From an uncultured Acetatifactor sp. (GTDB lineage Bacteria > Bacillota > Clostridia > Lachnospirales > Lachnospiraceae), in contig CANQUQ010000001.1 of the NCBI GenBank assembly GCA_947627115.1, positions 124,001-188,000 of the forward strand: 64,000 nt of DNA, in the 5' to 3' direction. The notes under the pieces were generated by a model that was given only the letters and a program-made list of their open reading frames with translations, was not told where the DNA came from and ran no database searches. The stretch's first letter is position 1, and every line of letters begins with the position of its first letter. Positions 38,676 to 47,507 of the stretch are shown here, one piece after another. The position numbers and the translations under genes are program-made.

Positions 38676-40130
38676 CTATCTCTCCTTCGCTTCGCGGATT
38701 CCGTCCTTGTCATGACCTGTCAGGAATTCGGAGCCCGCTTCATTTTTGCGGATCTGGCCCGGATCCTTTCCCAGCTCCCGCGCCAGGATCTCCACCACCC
38801 TGGGAGAACAGAATCCCGCCTGGCACCGTCCCATACCCGCTCTGGTGCGGCGCTTTACACCGTCCAGAGTCACAGCTCCCAGCGGTCTCCTGATCGCATT
38901 CAGGATCTCGCCCTCCGTCACCAGCTCGCAGCGGCAGACCACGTTGGCATACAGAGGGTCTGACGCGATCAGCCTCTTTTTCTCCTCCGCCGACGCCATA
39001 GCCATGTTGGGAATGCCCTTTCTCTCGGTCACAAAGTTTTCTTTTTTCCCGGCCGGCAGATACCCGATCAGCATTTCCGCCAGATACCTGCCAAGCGCCG
39101 GTGCACAGGTGAGCCCCGGCGACTCGATGCCCGCCGCGTCAAAGAATCCAGGTGCATCCTTGGGCTGGCCCAGGATAAAATCATTGCCCTCCTCGTGGGC
39201 CCTGAGCCCCGCGAAGGAGGTGATCACCTGTCTGACCGGAAGGCCCTCCACACTCAGGGCCGCGCGCCTCAGCACATCCGCCAGCCCTTCACCGGTGGTG
39301 TTCAGGGCTTCGGGGTCCTCCACATCCGCAGCCGTGGGACCCGCCAGCAGATTGCCGTGGACGGTGGGCGTCACCAGCACGCCCTTGCCGTAAGCGGTGG
39401 GAAGCTGAAAGATTGTATGGCTGACCAGCCCGCCCGCCTTTTTATCCATCAGACAGTATTCTCCCTTTCGGGGAATGATGTGTATTTTTTCTTCGCTGAC
39501 CATATTGTGAAAACGGTCGGCGTAGACCCCTGCGGCATTGACCACGGTCTTCGTTTCAAAGCTTCCCCGATCCGTGAGGAGCCGGTAGCCGCCTTCCATC
39601 CTCTGTATCTCTTCCACTTTCGTCTCCAGCATGAACTCCACGCCGTTCACCGCCGCATTCTCCGCCAGGGCGATCGTCAGACCGAAGGGGCAGACAATGC
39701 CGCCTGTAGGTGCATAGAGCGCCGCCACCGCACTGTCGGAAATGTTCGGTTCCGTCTTCTTCAGCTGTTCCCGGTTCAGGATCCTAAGGCCCTCCACTCC
39801 GTTCCTCTGCCCTCTGTCATAGAGCCTCTGCAGAGCCGGAATATCCTTCTCAGCAAAGCACAGGACAAGAGAACCGTTTCTCTTATACGGAAAATCCAGC
39901 TCTTTCGACAGAGCTTCCATCATCCTGCTGCCCTCTACGTTCAGCCTTGCCTTCAGGCTGCCGGGCTCTGCGTCGAACCCCGCGTGGGCCACGCCGCTGT
40001 TGGCCTTGGAGGTCCCCTCGCACACATCGGAGGCCCGCTCCAGCACCGCCGTTCTCAGACGGTAGCGGGACAGCTCTCTTGCGATTGCGCAGCCGCAGAC
40101 CCCCGCGCCGATTACGATCACATCATACAT
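38676..40130 (-). CDS. GlpA-like FAD-dependent glycerol-3-phosphate dehydrogenase with C-terminal BFD-like [2Fe-2S] domain
   Basis: MYDVIVIGAGVCGCAIARELS, VVCRCELVTEGEI...MGRCQAGFC. Confidence 0.9.
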   Translation of the reverse strand: MYDVIVIGAGVCGCAIARELSRYRLRTAVLERASDVCEGTSKANSGVAHAGFDAEPGSLKARLNVEGSRMMEALSKELDFPYKRNGSLVLCFAEKDIPALQRLYDRGQRNGVEGLRILNREQLKKTEPNISDSAVAALYAPTGGIVCPFGLTIALAENAAVNGVEFMLETKVEEIQRMEGGYRLLTDRGSFETKTVVNAAGVYADRFHNMVSEEKIHIIPRKGEYCLMDKKAGGLVSHTIFQLPTAYGKGVLVTPTVHGNLLAGPTAADVEDPEALNTTGEGLADVLRRAALSVEGLPVRQVITSFAGLRAHEEGNDFILGQPKDAPGFFDAAGIESPGLTCAPALGRYLAEMLIGYLPAGKKENFVTERKGIPNMAMASAEEKKRLIASDPLYANVVCRCELVTEGEILNAIRRPLGAVTLDGVKRRTRAGMGRCQAGFCSPRVVEILARELGKDPGQIRKNEAGSEFLTGHDKDGIREAKER

Positions 40131-40167
40131 GGCGTTTCTCCCTTTTCTTTTCAATGATACAGATATA

Positions 40168-41505
40168 TCATATCCCCTTTGCCGTGTTCCGCATAATGGG
40201 ATTTCTCAGCATACTGACCGCCAGTGGTATGACCATCAGTGCCCACACGATGGGTTCTGACAGGACCACGCCCATGTACCCCGCGGCCGGCACCAGCAGA
40301 TATGCGATCAGGACCTTGCCCACCAGCTCCACAAGGCTGGAGACAAGAGGCGTCCTGCTGTCGCCGAAGCCCTGCATACTGTTCCTGAAAATACAGATGA
40401 CCGCCGGCAGAAAGTAGAAGGAGGCGTTTACCTTCAGATACAGTACGGCATTTGCAATGACCTCCCGGTCAGTGCTGGCGGTGATCAGACGAATGATCGC
40501 GGGTGACAGGGTAAATACAATGAGAAGCACCAGAAGATACCAGCACAGAGAGAACAGGACCGTATCTCTGATACCCTTCCGGATCCTTCCGTATTCCTTC
40601 GCGCCCAGATTCTGTCCGCAGTAAGTGGCAAGCGCCGTGCCCAGCACAAAAAAGATCATGAGGAACAGCGAGGTGGCTTTCCTGGCCCCCGTGTGGGCTA
40701 CGATAATGTTCTTTCCCAGAGCGTTGATCGCTGTCTGCAGCGCAAGAGAACCCATCAGCACGAAGGACAGCATAAAGCCCATGGACAGTCCCCGCGGAAT
40801 AAGCTGTCCGTACATCTCCCGCTCCGGTATCAGATCCGGGCCCCGCAAAATGATCTGAGGGTATTTTCTGCGCATATACAAAAAGCAGAGCGCTGCCGAC
40901 AGGGCCTGCGAGATCACCGTTGCGACGGCAGCTCCGGACACTCCCATATCCATTCGAAGGATCAGCAGGTAATCAAGAAATACATTCAGCAGGTTGGATA
41001 TGACCAGGAACAAAAGAGGCGTAAAGGAATCCCCGATTGCCCGCAGAATAGCCGCGCAGATATTATAAAGCGTCGTTGCGATCAATCCCGCTGTGATAAT
41101 TCCGATATAAGCCGAGGCTTCCGGTGCCAGCTCCGGCTCCACATTGAGAAAGTCCAGTATCCTGGGAAGGAAGAGCAGGCACGCCCCGCTCAACAGCAGG
41201 GTGAGTCCCACACTCAGCACCACCGTTCCTCCGATGGCCCTTCTCACGCTTTTTTCATCATCTGCGCCGAAACAGGTGGCCACGATGATTCCGAATCCGC
41301 AGATCACGCCGTTCAGAAATTCTATCAGCAGATCGCTGAGGGAGGTGGTGGCTCCCACTGCGGCCAGCGAGACATCTCCCAGCGTGCTGCCTATGATCCT
41401 GGTATCGATCAGGCTGTAGCCAAGCTGAAACAGCTGACCGACGTACAGCGGTATTGCAAAAAGCAATATGACCTTCAAGGGCTTTCCCTGCGTCAGATTT
41501 TTCAT
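40168..41505 (-). CDS. MATE family efflux transporter
   Basis: Twelve-TM MATE pattern (IPLYVGQLFQLGYSLIDTRIIGSTLG). Confidence 0.92.
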   Translation of the reverse strand: MKNLTQGKPLKVILLFAIPLYVGQLFQLGYSLIDTRIIGSTLGDVSLAAVGATTSLSDLLIEFLNGVICGFGIIVATCFGADDEKSVRRAIGGTVVLSVGLTLLLSGACLLFLPRILDFLNVEPELAPEASAYIGIITAGLIATTLYNICAAILRAIGDSFTPLLFLVISNLLNVFLDYLLILRMDMGVSGAAVATVISQALSAALCFLYMRRKYPQIILRGPDLIPEREMYGQLIPRGLSMGFMLSFVLMGSLALQTAINALGKNIIVAHTGARKATSLFLMIFFVLGTALATYCGQNLGAKEYGRIRKGIRDTVLFSLCWYLLVLLIVFTLSPAIIRLITASTDREVIANAVLYLKVNASFYFLPAVICIFRNSMQGFGDSRTPLVSSLVELVGKVLIAYLLVPAAGYMGVVLSEPIVWALMVIPLAVSMLRNPIMRNTAKGI

Positions 41506-41756
41506 AAGTTTTCCCTACTTTTAAAATAATTTTGCATTTACAGTCTCATATTTATACGGTTCATGAATTCATATTATCTCTTCACAGGCCCGCGCGCAAC
41601 CGATTTTTTAATAAAAAATTTATTTTTGTTTCCGGTTCCGAAGGCCTGCACCCATTGCGCTTTCTCATTATTTTTAGTATGATGTTTCTTGTATCCGGGC
41701 CGAGGACAGGTCCGGCACAGGACCGTAAAATTTACAGAAGGAAAGGGAGTATTGTT

Positions 41757-42803
41757 ATGGGTTTTTGGAACGGGGATTCCCTCCGGAACAAAAGGAACGG
41801 TTTTGAGACCATGAACGGCGGCCAGGCGGCCACGCCGAAAAAGTTCGCCTACGGAAAACTGATTGGCATCATCGTGGCAGTTCTGGCGGTGCTGATCCTG
41901 GCCGCCAACTGTACTTACGAGATCAAGGAACAGGAGCAGGCGGTGCTGATCACTCTGGGAAAGGCCCAGGCCGTGACCACCCCCGGTCTGCATTTTAAGA
42001 TTCCGTTCATTCAGCAGGTGAGAAAGGTGAACACCACCATTCAGGGCTTTTCCATCGGTTACGACACGGCTACCAGCGAGACGCTGACGGAGGAATCCCT
42101 GATGATCACCTCGGATTTCAACTTTATCGATGTGGATTTCTATGTGGAATACCGCTACAGCGATCCGGTGAAGGCGCTCTACGCCTCCTCCGACCCTCTG
42201 GAGATCCTCCGCAATATCAGCCAGAGCTGTATCAGGACCGTGATCAGCAGCTACCCGGTGGACGATGTGCTGACCACCGGCAAAAATGAGATTCAGGCCA
42301 AGATACGGGAGCTGATCCTGGAGGATCTGGAGACACAGGACATCGGCATCCAGCTGGTGAACATCACCATCCAGGACTCGGAGCCTCCCACCGCGGAGGT
42401 AATGGAAGCCTTTAAGGCGGTGGAAAACGCCAAACAGGGCAAGGAGACAGCGCTGAACAACGCGAACAAATACCGCAACGAACAGATTCCCTCCGCACAG
42501 GCGCAGGCGGACGCCATCGTAAAGGAAGCGGAGGCGCAAAAGACGGAGCGCATCAACGAAGCCACCGCCCAGGTGGCGCGCTTCAACGCCATGTACGAGG
42601 AATACATCAAGAATCCCACCGTCACAAGGCAGCGCATGTTCTATGAGGCCATGGAGGAGGTGCTGCCGGATCTGAAGGTCATCATCGAAAGTCCCGACGG
42701 CAGGACCCAGACGGTCTATCCGCTGGATTCCTTTACCGGTACCGCTGCCGCCGGAACGGACAGCGAAAACAACAACGGAGGTGACGAAAATGAAAATAAT
42801 TAA
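41757..42803 (+). CDS. hflK: SPFH/band 7 protein, HflK-like
   Basis: IKEQEQAVLITLGKAQAVTTPGLHFKIPFIQQVRKV; paired with hflC. Start trimmed to MGFWNGDS. Confidence 0.88.
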   Translation: MGFWNGDSLRNKRNGFETMNGGQAATPKKFAYGKLIGIIVAVLAVLILAANCTYEIKEQEQAVLITLGKAQAVTTPGLHFKIPFIQQVRKVNTTIQGFSIGYDTATSETLTEESLMITSDFNFIDVDFYVEYRYSDPVKALYASSDPLEILRNISQSCIRTVISSYPVDDVLTTGKNEIQAKIRELILEDLETQDIGIQLVNITIQDSEPPTAEVMEAFKAVENAKQGKETALNNANKYRNEQIPSAQAQADAIVKEAEAQKTERINEATAQVARFNAMYEEYIKNPTVTRQRMFYEAMEEVLPDLKVIIESPDGRTQTVYPLDSFTGTAAAGTDSENNNGGDENENN

Positions 42804-43659
42804 GAGAACGCTCCTGGTCGTCGCCGCGCTTGCGGCGGCAGCCGTCTGTGCATCCAGCATCGTGATCACCCGTGAGAACGAGTACAGCCTGATCCGGCAG
42901 TTCGGCCGCATCGACCACATTGTGTCGACTGCCGGCATCAGCTTTAAGGTCCCGTTCATTCAGAGCGTGGACACGCTGCCGAAGCAGACCATGCTGTACG
43001 ATCTGCTGCCCTCCGACGTGATCACCAGCGACAAAAAGACCATGATCTGCGACAGCTATGTACTCTGGCATATCACGGATCCGCTAAAGTTCGCCCAGAC
43101 CCTGAACTGCTCCATCGCCAATGCGGAGAGCCGTCTGGACGCCATCGTCTACAACTCTACAAAGAATGTGATCAGCAGCACCACCCAGGACAACGTCATC
43201 TCCGGGCGCAACGGCGTGCTGTCCCAGGCCATTGTGGACAATATCGGCGGCTCTCTGGATCAGTACGGCATCGAGCTGCTGGCCGTTGAGACCAAAAAGC
43301 TGGATCTGCCCGCCGACAACAAGGACGCCGTGTATGAGCGCATGATCTCCGAGCGCAACAACATTGCCGCCACGTATACCGCGGAGGGCAGTTCCGAGGC
43401 ACAGATCATCCGCAACTCCACCGACAAGGAGGTGACGGTGATGCTCTCAGAGGCACAGAAGGATGCCGAAATCCTGATCGCCGACGGCGAGGCAGAGTAC
43501 ATGCGCATTTTGTCGGAGGCCTATGCAGATGAGTCCAGACAGGATTTCTACTCCTTTGTGAGAAGCCTTGACGCACTGAAAATATCCATGGACGGAAACA
43601 ACAAGACGATCATTCTCTCCCCGGATTCTCCGATTGCAAGAATTTTTTACGGAAACTGA
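42790..43659 (+). CDS. hflC: SPFH/band 7 protein, HflC-like
   Basis: ITRENEYSLIRQFGRIDHIVSTAGISFKVPFIQSVDTLPKQ; overlaps the hflK 3' end by 14 nt. Confidence 0.88.
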   Translation: MKIIKRTLLVVAALAAAAVCASSIVITRENEYSLIRQFGRIDHIVSTAGISFKVPFIQSVDTLPKQTMLYDLLPSDVITSDKKTMICDSYVLWHITDPLKFAQTLNCSIANAESRLDAIVYNSTKNVISSTTQDNVISGRNGVLSQAIVDNIGGSLDQYGIELLAVETKKLDLPADNKDAVYERMISERNNIAATYTAEGSSEAQIIRNSTDKEVTVMLSEAQKDAEILIADGEAEYMRILSEAYADESRQDFYSFVRSLDALKISMDGNNKTIILSPDSPIARIFYGN

Positions 43660-43772
43660 GGGAATACCCGAAACGGATAAAAGATGAGGAGCCGGATCTG
43701 CCTGCGATCCGGCAGAAAAAAATCCCCCCGGTGCCGTCCTGCTTCTGACGGCCCAGGGGGAGCTTCATTTAC

Positions 43773-45563
43773 TTACTCTACGTCCTGCAGGGCGGCGAAA
43801 TCCTCTTCGCCGGTGCGGACCTTGACTACTTTATCTACGCTGTATACAAAGATCTTACCGTCTCCGATGTGACCGGTATATAGCGCCTTCTTGGCCGCTG
43901 CGACCACACTGTCCACGGGAATCTTGCTGACAACGATCTCGACCTTTACCTTAGGCAGCAGCGTCGCATCCATCTCTACGCCTCTGTACATCTCTCCTGC
44001 GCCCTTCTGGATACCGCAGCCCATTACCTGGGTGACTGTCATTCCTGTCACGCCCAGATCGTTCATGGCCTTCTTCAAATGATCATACCTGGACAGCTTA
44101 GCGATGATGACCACCTTATAGATGCCGGAAGCAGAAGCCACGGGAGCCTGCGCCACAGGAACCGCCGCATCCTTCCTGGCCTGCGAGGCCTTGTCGTAAT
44201 CGCTGACACCCAGATCGGTGTTCTCATTCACCTCCATGGTCATGGTATTGGAAATATCCATGATGGAGAAGCCGGAGTATGCGGAAGCAAGACCGTGCTC
44301 GGTGGAATCCAGACCGACGATCTCCTCCTCCTCACTGACACGAAGTCCAAAGATCGCTTTGATTATAAGGAATGCGATCACAATGGTGACGATCGTCCAT
44401 CCCATGGTGGCGCCCATGCCTAAGAACTGGATGCCCAGCTGACGGAAGCCGCCGCCGTAGAACAGGCCCTCGCCCGCGATCTGGTTCGCACCGAAGGTCA
44501 CGCCGTCGCCGATGCCCCTTGCAAATGCGGGCGCGGTCTCCGTGGCAAAGAGTCCCACGGCTATGGTTCCCCAGATACCGTTCAGGCAGTGAACCGCAAC
44601 GGCGCCCACCGGATCGTCAATGTGAAGCTTATAATCCAGAAGCCATACGCCAAAGACTACCAGCAGACCGGAGACAGCGCCAATGACGATGGCGCCGAAT
44701 GCGTCACAGACATCGCAGGGAGCCGTGATCGCCACAAGGCCTGCCAAAGATGCGTTCAGGCACATGGAAACATCAGGCTTACCGTACTTGATCCATGTAA
44801 ATACCATGCAGACCACTGTTGCGACGGAAGGTGCAATGGTAGTCGTCACAAAAACGGAACCCATTTCCTCGACAGAGGTAGCTGCCGCTCCGTTAAATCC
44901 GTACCAGCCCAGCCACAGAATGAACACGCCCAGGCAGCCCAGGGGCAGGTTGTGTCCGGGGAAGGCATTGACCTTTGTGATCTTGCCGGACTTATCCTTT
45001 ACGAATTTACCGATACGGGGCCCAAGCATCGCCGCACCGATCAGAGCGCAGATACCGCCCACCATGTGAATGCAGTTGGAGCCTGCAAAATCATGGAAGC
45101 CGATCTGTGCCAGCCAGCCGCCGCCCCAGGTCCAGTGGGCCTCTACGGGATAGATGACCGCCGAGATGACCGCGGAATACACACAATAGGAAAGAAACTT
45201 TGTCCGTTCCGCCATGGCTCCGGACACGATGGTGGCTGTCGTTGCACAGAACACCAGATTAAACACAAAATTGGACCAATCGAAGCTCTCATAGCTCGTA
45301 AAAATGTCGAATCCCGGTTTTCCGATAAAACCTACCAGATCCTCGCCCAGAAACAGACCGAATCCGATCAGGATGAACGCTACGGTACCGATACAGAAGT
45401 CCATCAGATTTTTCATCAGGATATTGCCGGCATTCTTCGCTCTGGTAAATCCTGTCTCTACCATGGCAAATCCTGCCTGCATCCAGAATACCAGCGCAGC
45501 GCCGATCAGGAACCAGACGCCGAAGACCTGACCGTTAACAGCACTTAAAATTTCCTCTGCCAT
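43773..45563 (-). CDS. Ammonium transporter (Amt) fused to a C-terminal PII (GlnB/GlnK) signalling domain
   Basis: Amt core (WTWGGGWLAQIGFHDFAGSNCIHMVGG) plus C-terminal VVIIAKLSRYDHLKKAMNDLGVTGMTVTQVMGCGIQKGAGEMYRG...TGHIGDGKIFVYSV. Confidence 0.95.
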   Translation of the reverse strand: MAEEILSAVNGQVFGVWFLIGAALVFWMQAGFAMVETGFTRAKNAGNILMKNLMDFCIGTVAFILIGFGLFLGEDLVGFIGKPGFDIFTSYESFDWSNFVFNLVFCATTATIVSGAMAERTKFLSYCVYSAVISAVIYPVEAHWTWGGGWLAQIGFHDFAGSNCIHMVGGICALIGAAMLGPRIGKFVKDKSGKITKVNAFPGHNLPLGCLGVFILWLGWYGFNGAAATSVEEMGSVFVTTTIAPSVATVVCMVFTWIKYGKPDVSMCLNASLAGLVAITAPCDVCDAFGAIVIGAVSGLLVVFGVWLLDYKLHIDDPVGAVAVHCLNGIWGTIAVGLFATETAPAFARGIGDGVTFGANQIAGEGLFYGGGFRQLGIQFLGMGATMGWTIVTIVIAFLIIKAIFGLRVSEEEEIVGLDSTEHGLASAYSGFSIMDISNTMTMEVNENTDLGVSDYDKASQARKDAAVPVAQAPVASASGIYKVVIIAKLSRYDHLKKAMNDLGVTGMTVTQVMGCGIQKGAGEMYRGVEMDATLLPKVKVEIVVSKIPVDSVVAAAKKALYTGHIGDGKIFVYSVDKVVKVRTGEEDFAALQDVE

Positions 45564-45712
45564 AACCTTTTCCTCCTAAAAAATAAAAATAGCGACACGG
45601 GTGCTTCCTCGTCGAAGCTCCTTCGCATCGCATCCTTCGCGGTCCTGCCGCTTACCGCGGCAGTCCGTCTCCGCATATTTGCCCGGCCACGCGCGTGAGT
45701 CTGCCGAACAAA

Positions 45713-45746
45713 AAAGGCACTACGGAATACCATCCATAGCGCCTTT
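45713..45746 (-). terminator. Intrinsic terminator-like hairpin in the amt-PII leader
   Basis: Minus strand AAAGGCGCTATGGA-TGGTAT-TCCGTAGTGCCTTT then TTTGTT; 14-bp stem. Confidence 0.7.
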
Positions 45747-45757
45747 GCTTATGTGTG

Positions 45758-45786
45758 AGTATAGCATCAGGGCAAAATAGTGTCAA
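45758..45786 (-). promoter_or_regulatory. Sigma-A-type promoter for amt-PII
   Basis: Minus strand TTGACA-N17-TATACT (TTGACActattttgccctgatgcTATACT). Confidence 0.75.
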
Positions 45787-45838
45787 TCATCAAAAATAAA
45801 CATAATTTTTATAATTTTTTTATTTTTTTCGTTATTTT

Positions 45839-46645
45839 TTACAGAGCATTTGCGGGACAGGGCGTCAGCAGCAGGCGTATATACTGCTTTCCCTGCAGAC
45901 AGATCCGCTCCTTTTCCCGAAAGCCCAGCCGTCGGCAGAGACGCAGTGACGCCTCATTTTCCGACTGCACCAGGACCTGAACGCGAACGAACCCCAGCGT
46001 CTCCCAGCCGTACTTCAGGATGGCACGGCAGACCTCCTCCCCGTATCCCCTATGCTGCCAGGGAACTCCGATGATAAAGCCCAGTTCCGGCGCGTCGTAT
46101 CCCTCTCTGCAGGAAAAACCGGCGCGTCCGATGACCTCGCCGCTGTCCTTCTCCAACACGGTCCAGACACCGAACTCCATAAAAGAATAGACCTTTTCAA
46201 TATATTCCCGGATATACTGTTTTTCCTCCTCCACGTCCGGGTACAGCTCCTCCGTATATTTCGTGACGGCAGGGTCGCTGTAGATACGGTAAAAAGCATC
46301 CACGTCCTCCGGTGTGGTCTCCCTGATCAGACAGCGGTCCGTCTCCAGAATATTCCAGGGCAGCCCCTTCTGACGGCGGTAGACCTTCTCCACAAAATCC
46401 GGTTCCAGAGACAGAGGGTCCTCCACCGCATACAGGAACCGTGAAAAATCCTGACCTCGGTTCTCCTCGTTCAGATAAATCAGTACCGCTTCCCCCCGGT
46501 CACGCAGCATCCCGGCCGCCCGTGCGTCATCCGTCACATACAGTACAGGGGCTTCCTCCGCCGTCCCGCCGTATTCCGCGATCGGCACCTGTATTCTGTC
46601 CAAATAACTCACAATGTTCACTTCTCTCTTTACGGTATCTTCCAT
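45839..46645 (-). CDS. GNAT family N-acetyltransferase
   Basis: RCLIRETTPEDVDAFYRIYSDPAVTKY ... GFIIGVPWQHRGYGEEVCRAIL ... VQSENEASLRLCRRLGF. Confidence 0.85.
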   Translation of the reverse strand: MEDTVKREVNIVSYLDRIQVPIAEYGGTAEEAPVLYVTDDARAAGMLRDRGEAVLIYLNEENRGQDFSRFLYAVEDPLSLEPDFVEKVYRRQKGLPWNILETDRCLIRETTPEDVDAFYRIYSDPAVTKYTEELYPDVEEEKQYIREYIEKVYSFMEFGVWTVLEKDSGEVIGRAGFSCREGYDAPELGFIIGVPWQHRGYGEEVCRAILKYGWETLGFVRVQVLVQSENEASLRLCRRLGFREKERICLQGKQYIRLLLTPCPANAL

Positions 46646-46707
46646 TTAAGGTATACTCGTATTATAGCATGATTACACGGCGAATAACAGACAGAAAGGA
46701 AAAGAAT

Positions 46708-47229
46708 ATGACAAAGAATCCCATTGTGACCATTACCATGAAGGACGGCGGCACGATCCGCCTGGAGCTTTACCCGGATACCGCTCCCATCTCCGTCAAC
46801 AATTTCATCAGCCTGATCAACAAAAAATTTTATGACGGTCTGATCTTCCACAGAGTGATCAAAGGCTTCATGATCCAGGGCGGCTGCCCCGACGGCACCG
46901 GCATGGGCGGCCCCGGCTACAGCATCAAGGGGGAGTTTGCCCAGAACGGCGTGGACAATTCCCTGAAGCATACTGAGGGCGTACTGTCCATGGCACGGTC
47001 CATGCATCCGGACTCTGCGGGTTCCCAGTTCTTTATCATGCACAAGAACGCGCCCCATTTGGACGGCGCCTATGCGGCATTCGGAAAGGTAATAGAAGGG
47101 ATGGATGTGGTGAACCGCATTGCCGAAACAGCCACCGATTACAGCGACAGGCCGCTGGAGGATCAGGTGATGGAGACCGTCACCGTGGATACCTTCGGTG
47201 CGGATTACCCGGAACCGGAGAAGTGCTGA
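46708..47229 (+). CDS. Cyclophilin-type peptidyl-prolyl cis-trans isomerase
   Basis: LIFHRVIKGFMIQGGCPDGTGMGGPGYSIKGEF, HPDSAGSQFFIMHKNAPHLDG. Start trimmed to MTKNPIV. Confidence 0.95.
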   Translation: MTKNPIVTITMKDGGTIRLELYPDTAPISVNNFISLINKKFYDGLIFHRVIKGFMIQGGCPDGTGMGGPGYSIKGEFAQNGVDNSLKHTEGVLSMARSMHPDSAGSQFFIMHKNAPHLDGAYAAFGKVIEGMDVVNRIAETATDYSDRPLEDQVMETVTVDTFGADYPEPEKC

Positions 47230-47507
47230 AAAGCTTCGCAATTTTGCACAATAGATCGCACAGGGAATTGCCGCTGTCAACCGACGGCGGTTTTCCTTTT
47301 CGACAGACATTCAGGTTCTGAGGAATAAGGATTGAAAATATAGGCGTTTTCTGCTATGATTCATGTGGAAATTTGATATTTCCGCCAAAAATCGATTATA
47401 AAATACTTTCCCTGCGTATGACCGCCTGATCCCTTCCGGTAAGCGGATCCGGCAGTTCCACTCACGCTCTGTCAGACGCGATATAAAACCGGTCATGGAG
47501 GTTGCCG

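Noticed and set aside
41574-42959. Minus-strand 461-aa ORF opposite hflK
   Set aside because: Antisense of an intact SPFH gene; composition is His/Arg/Gly-rich and it has no plausible fold.
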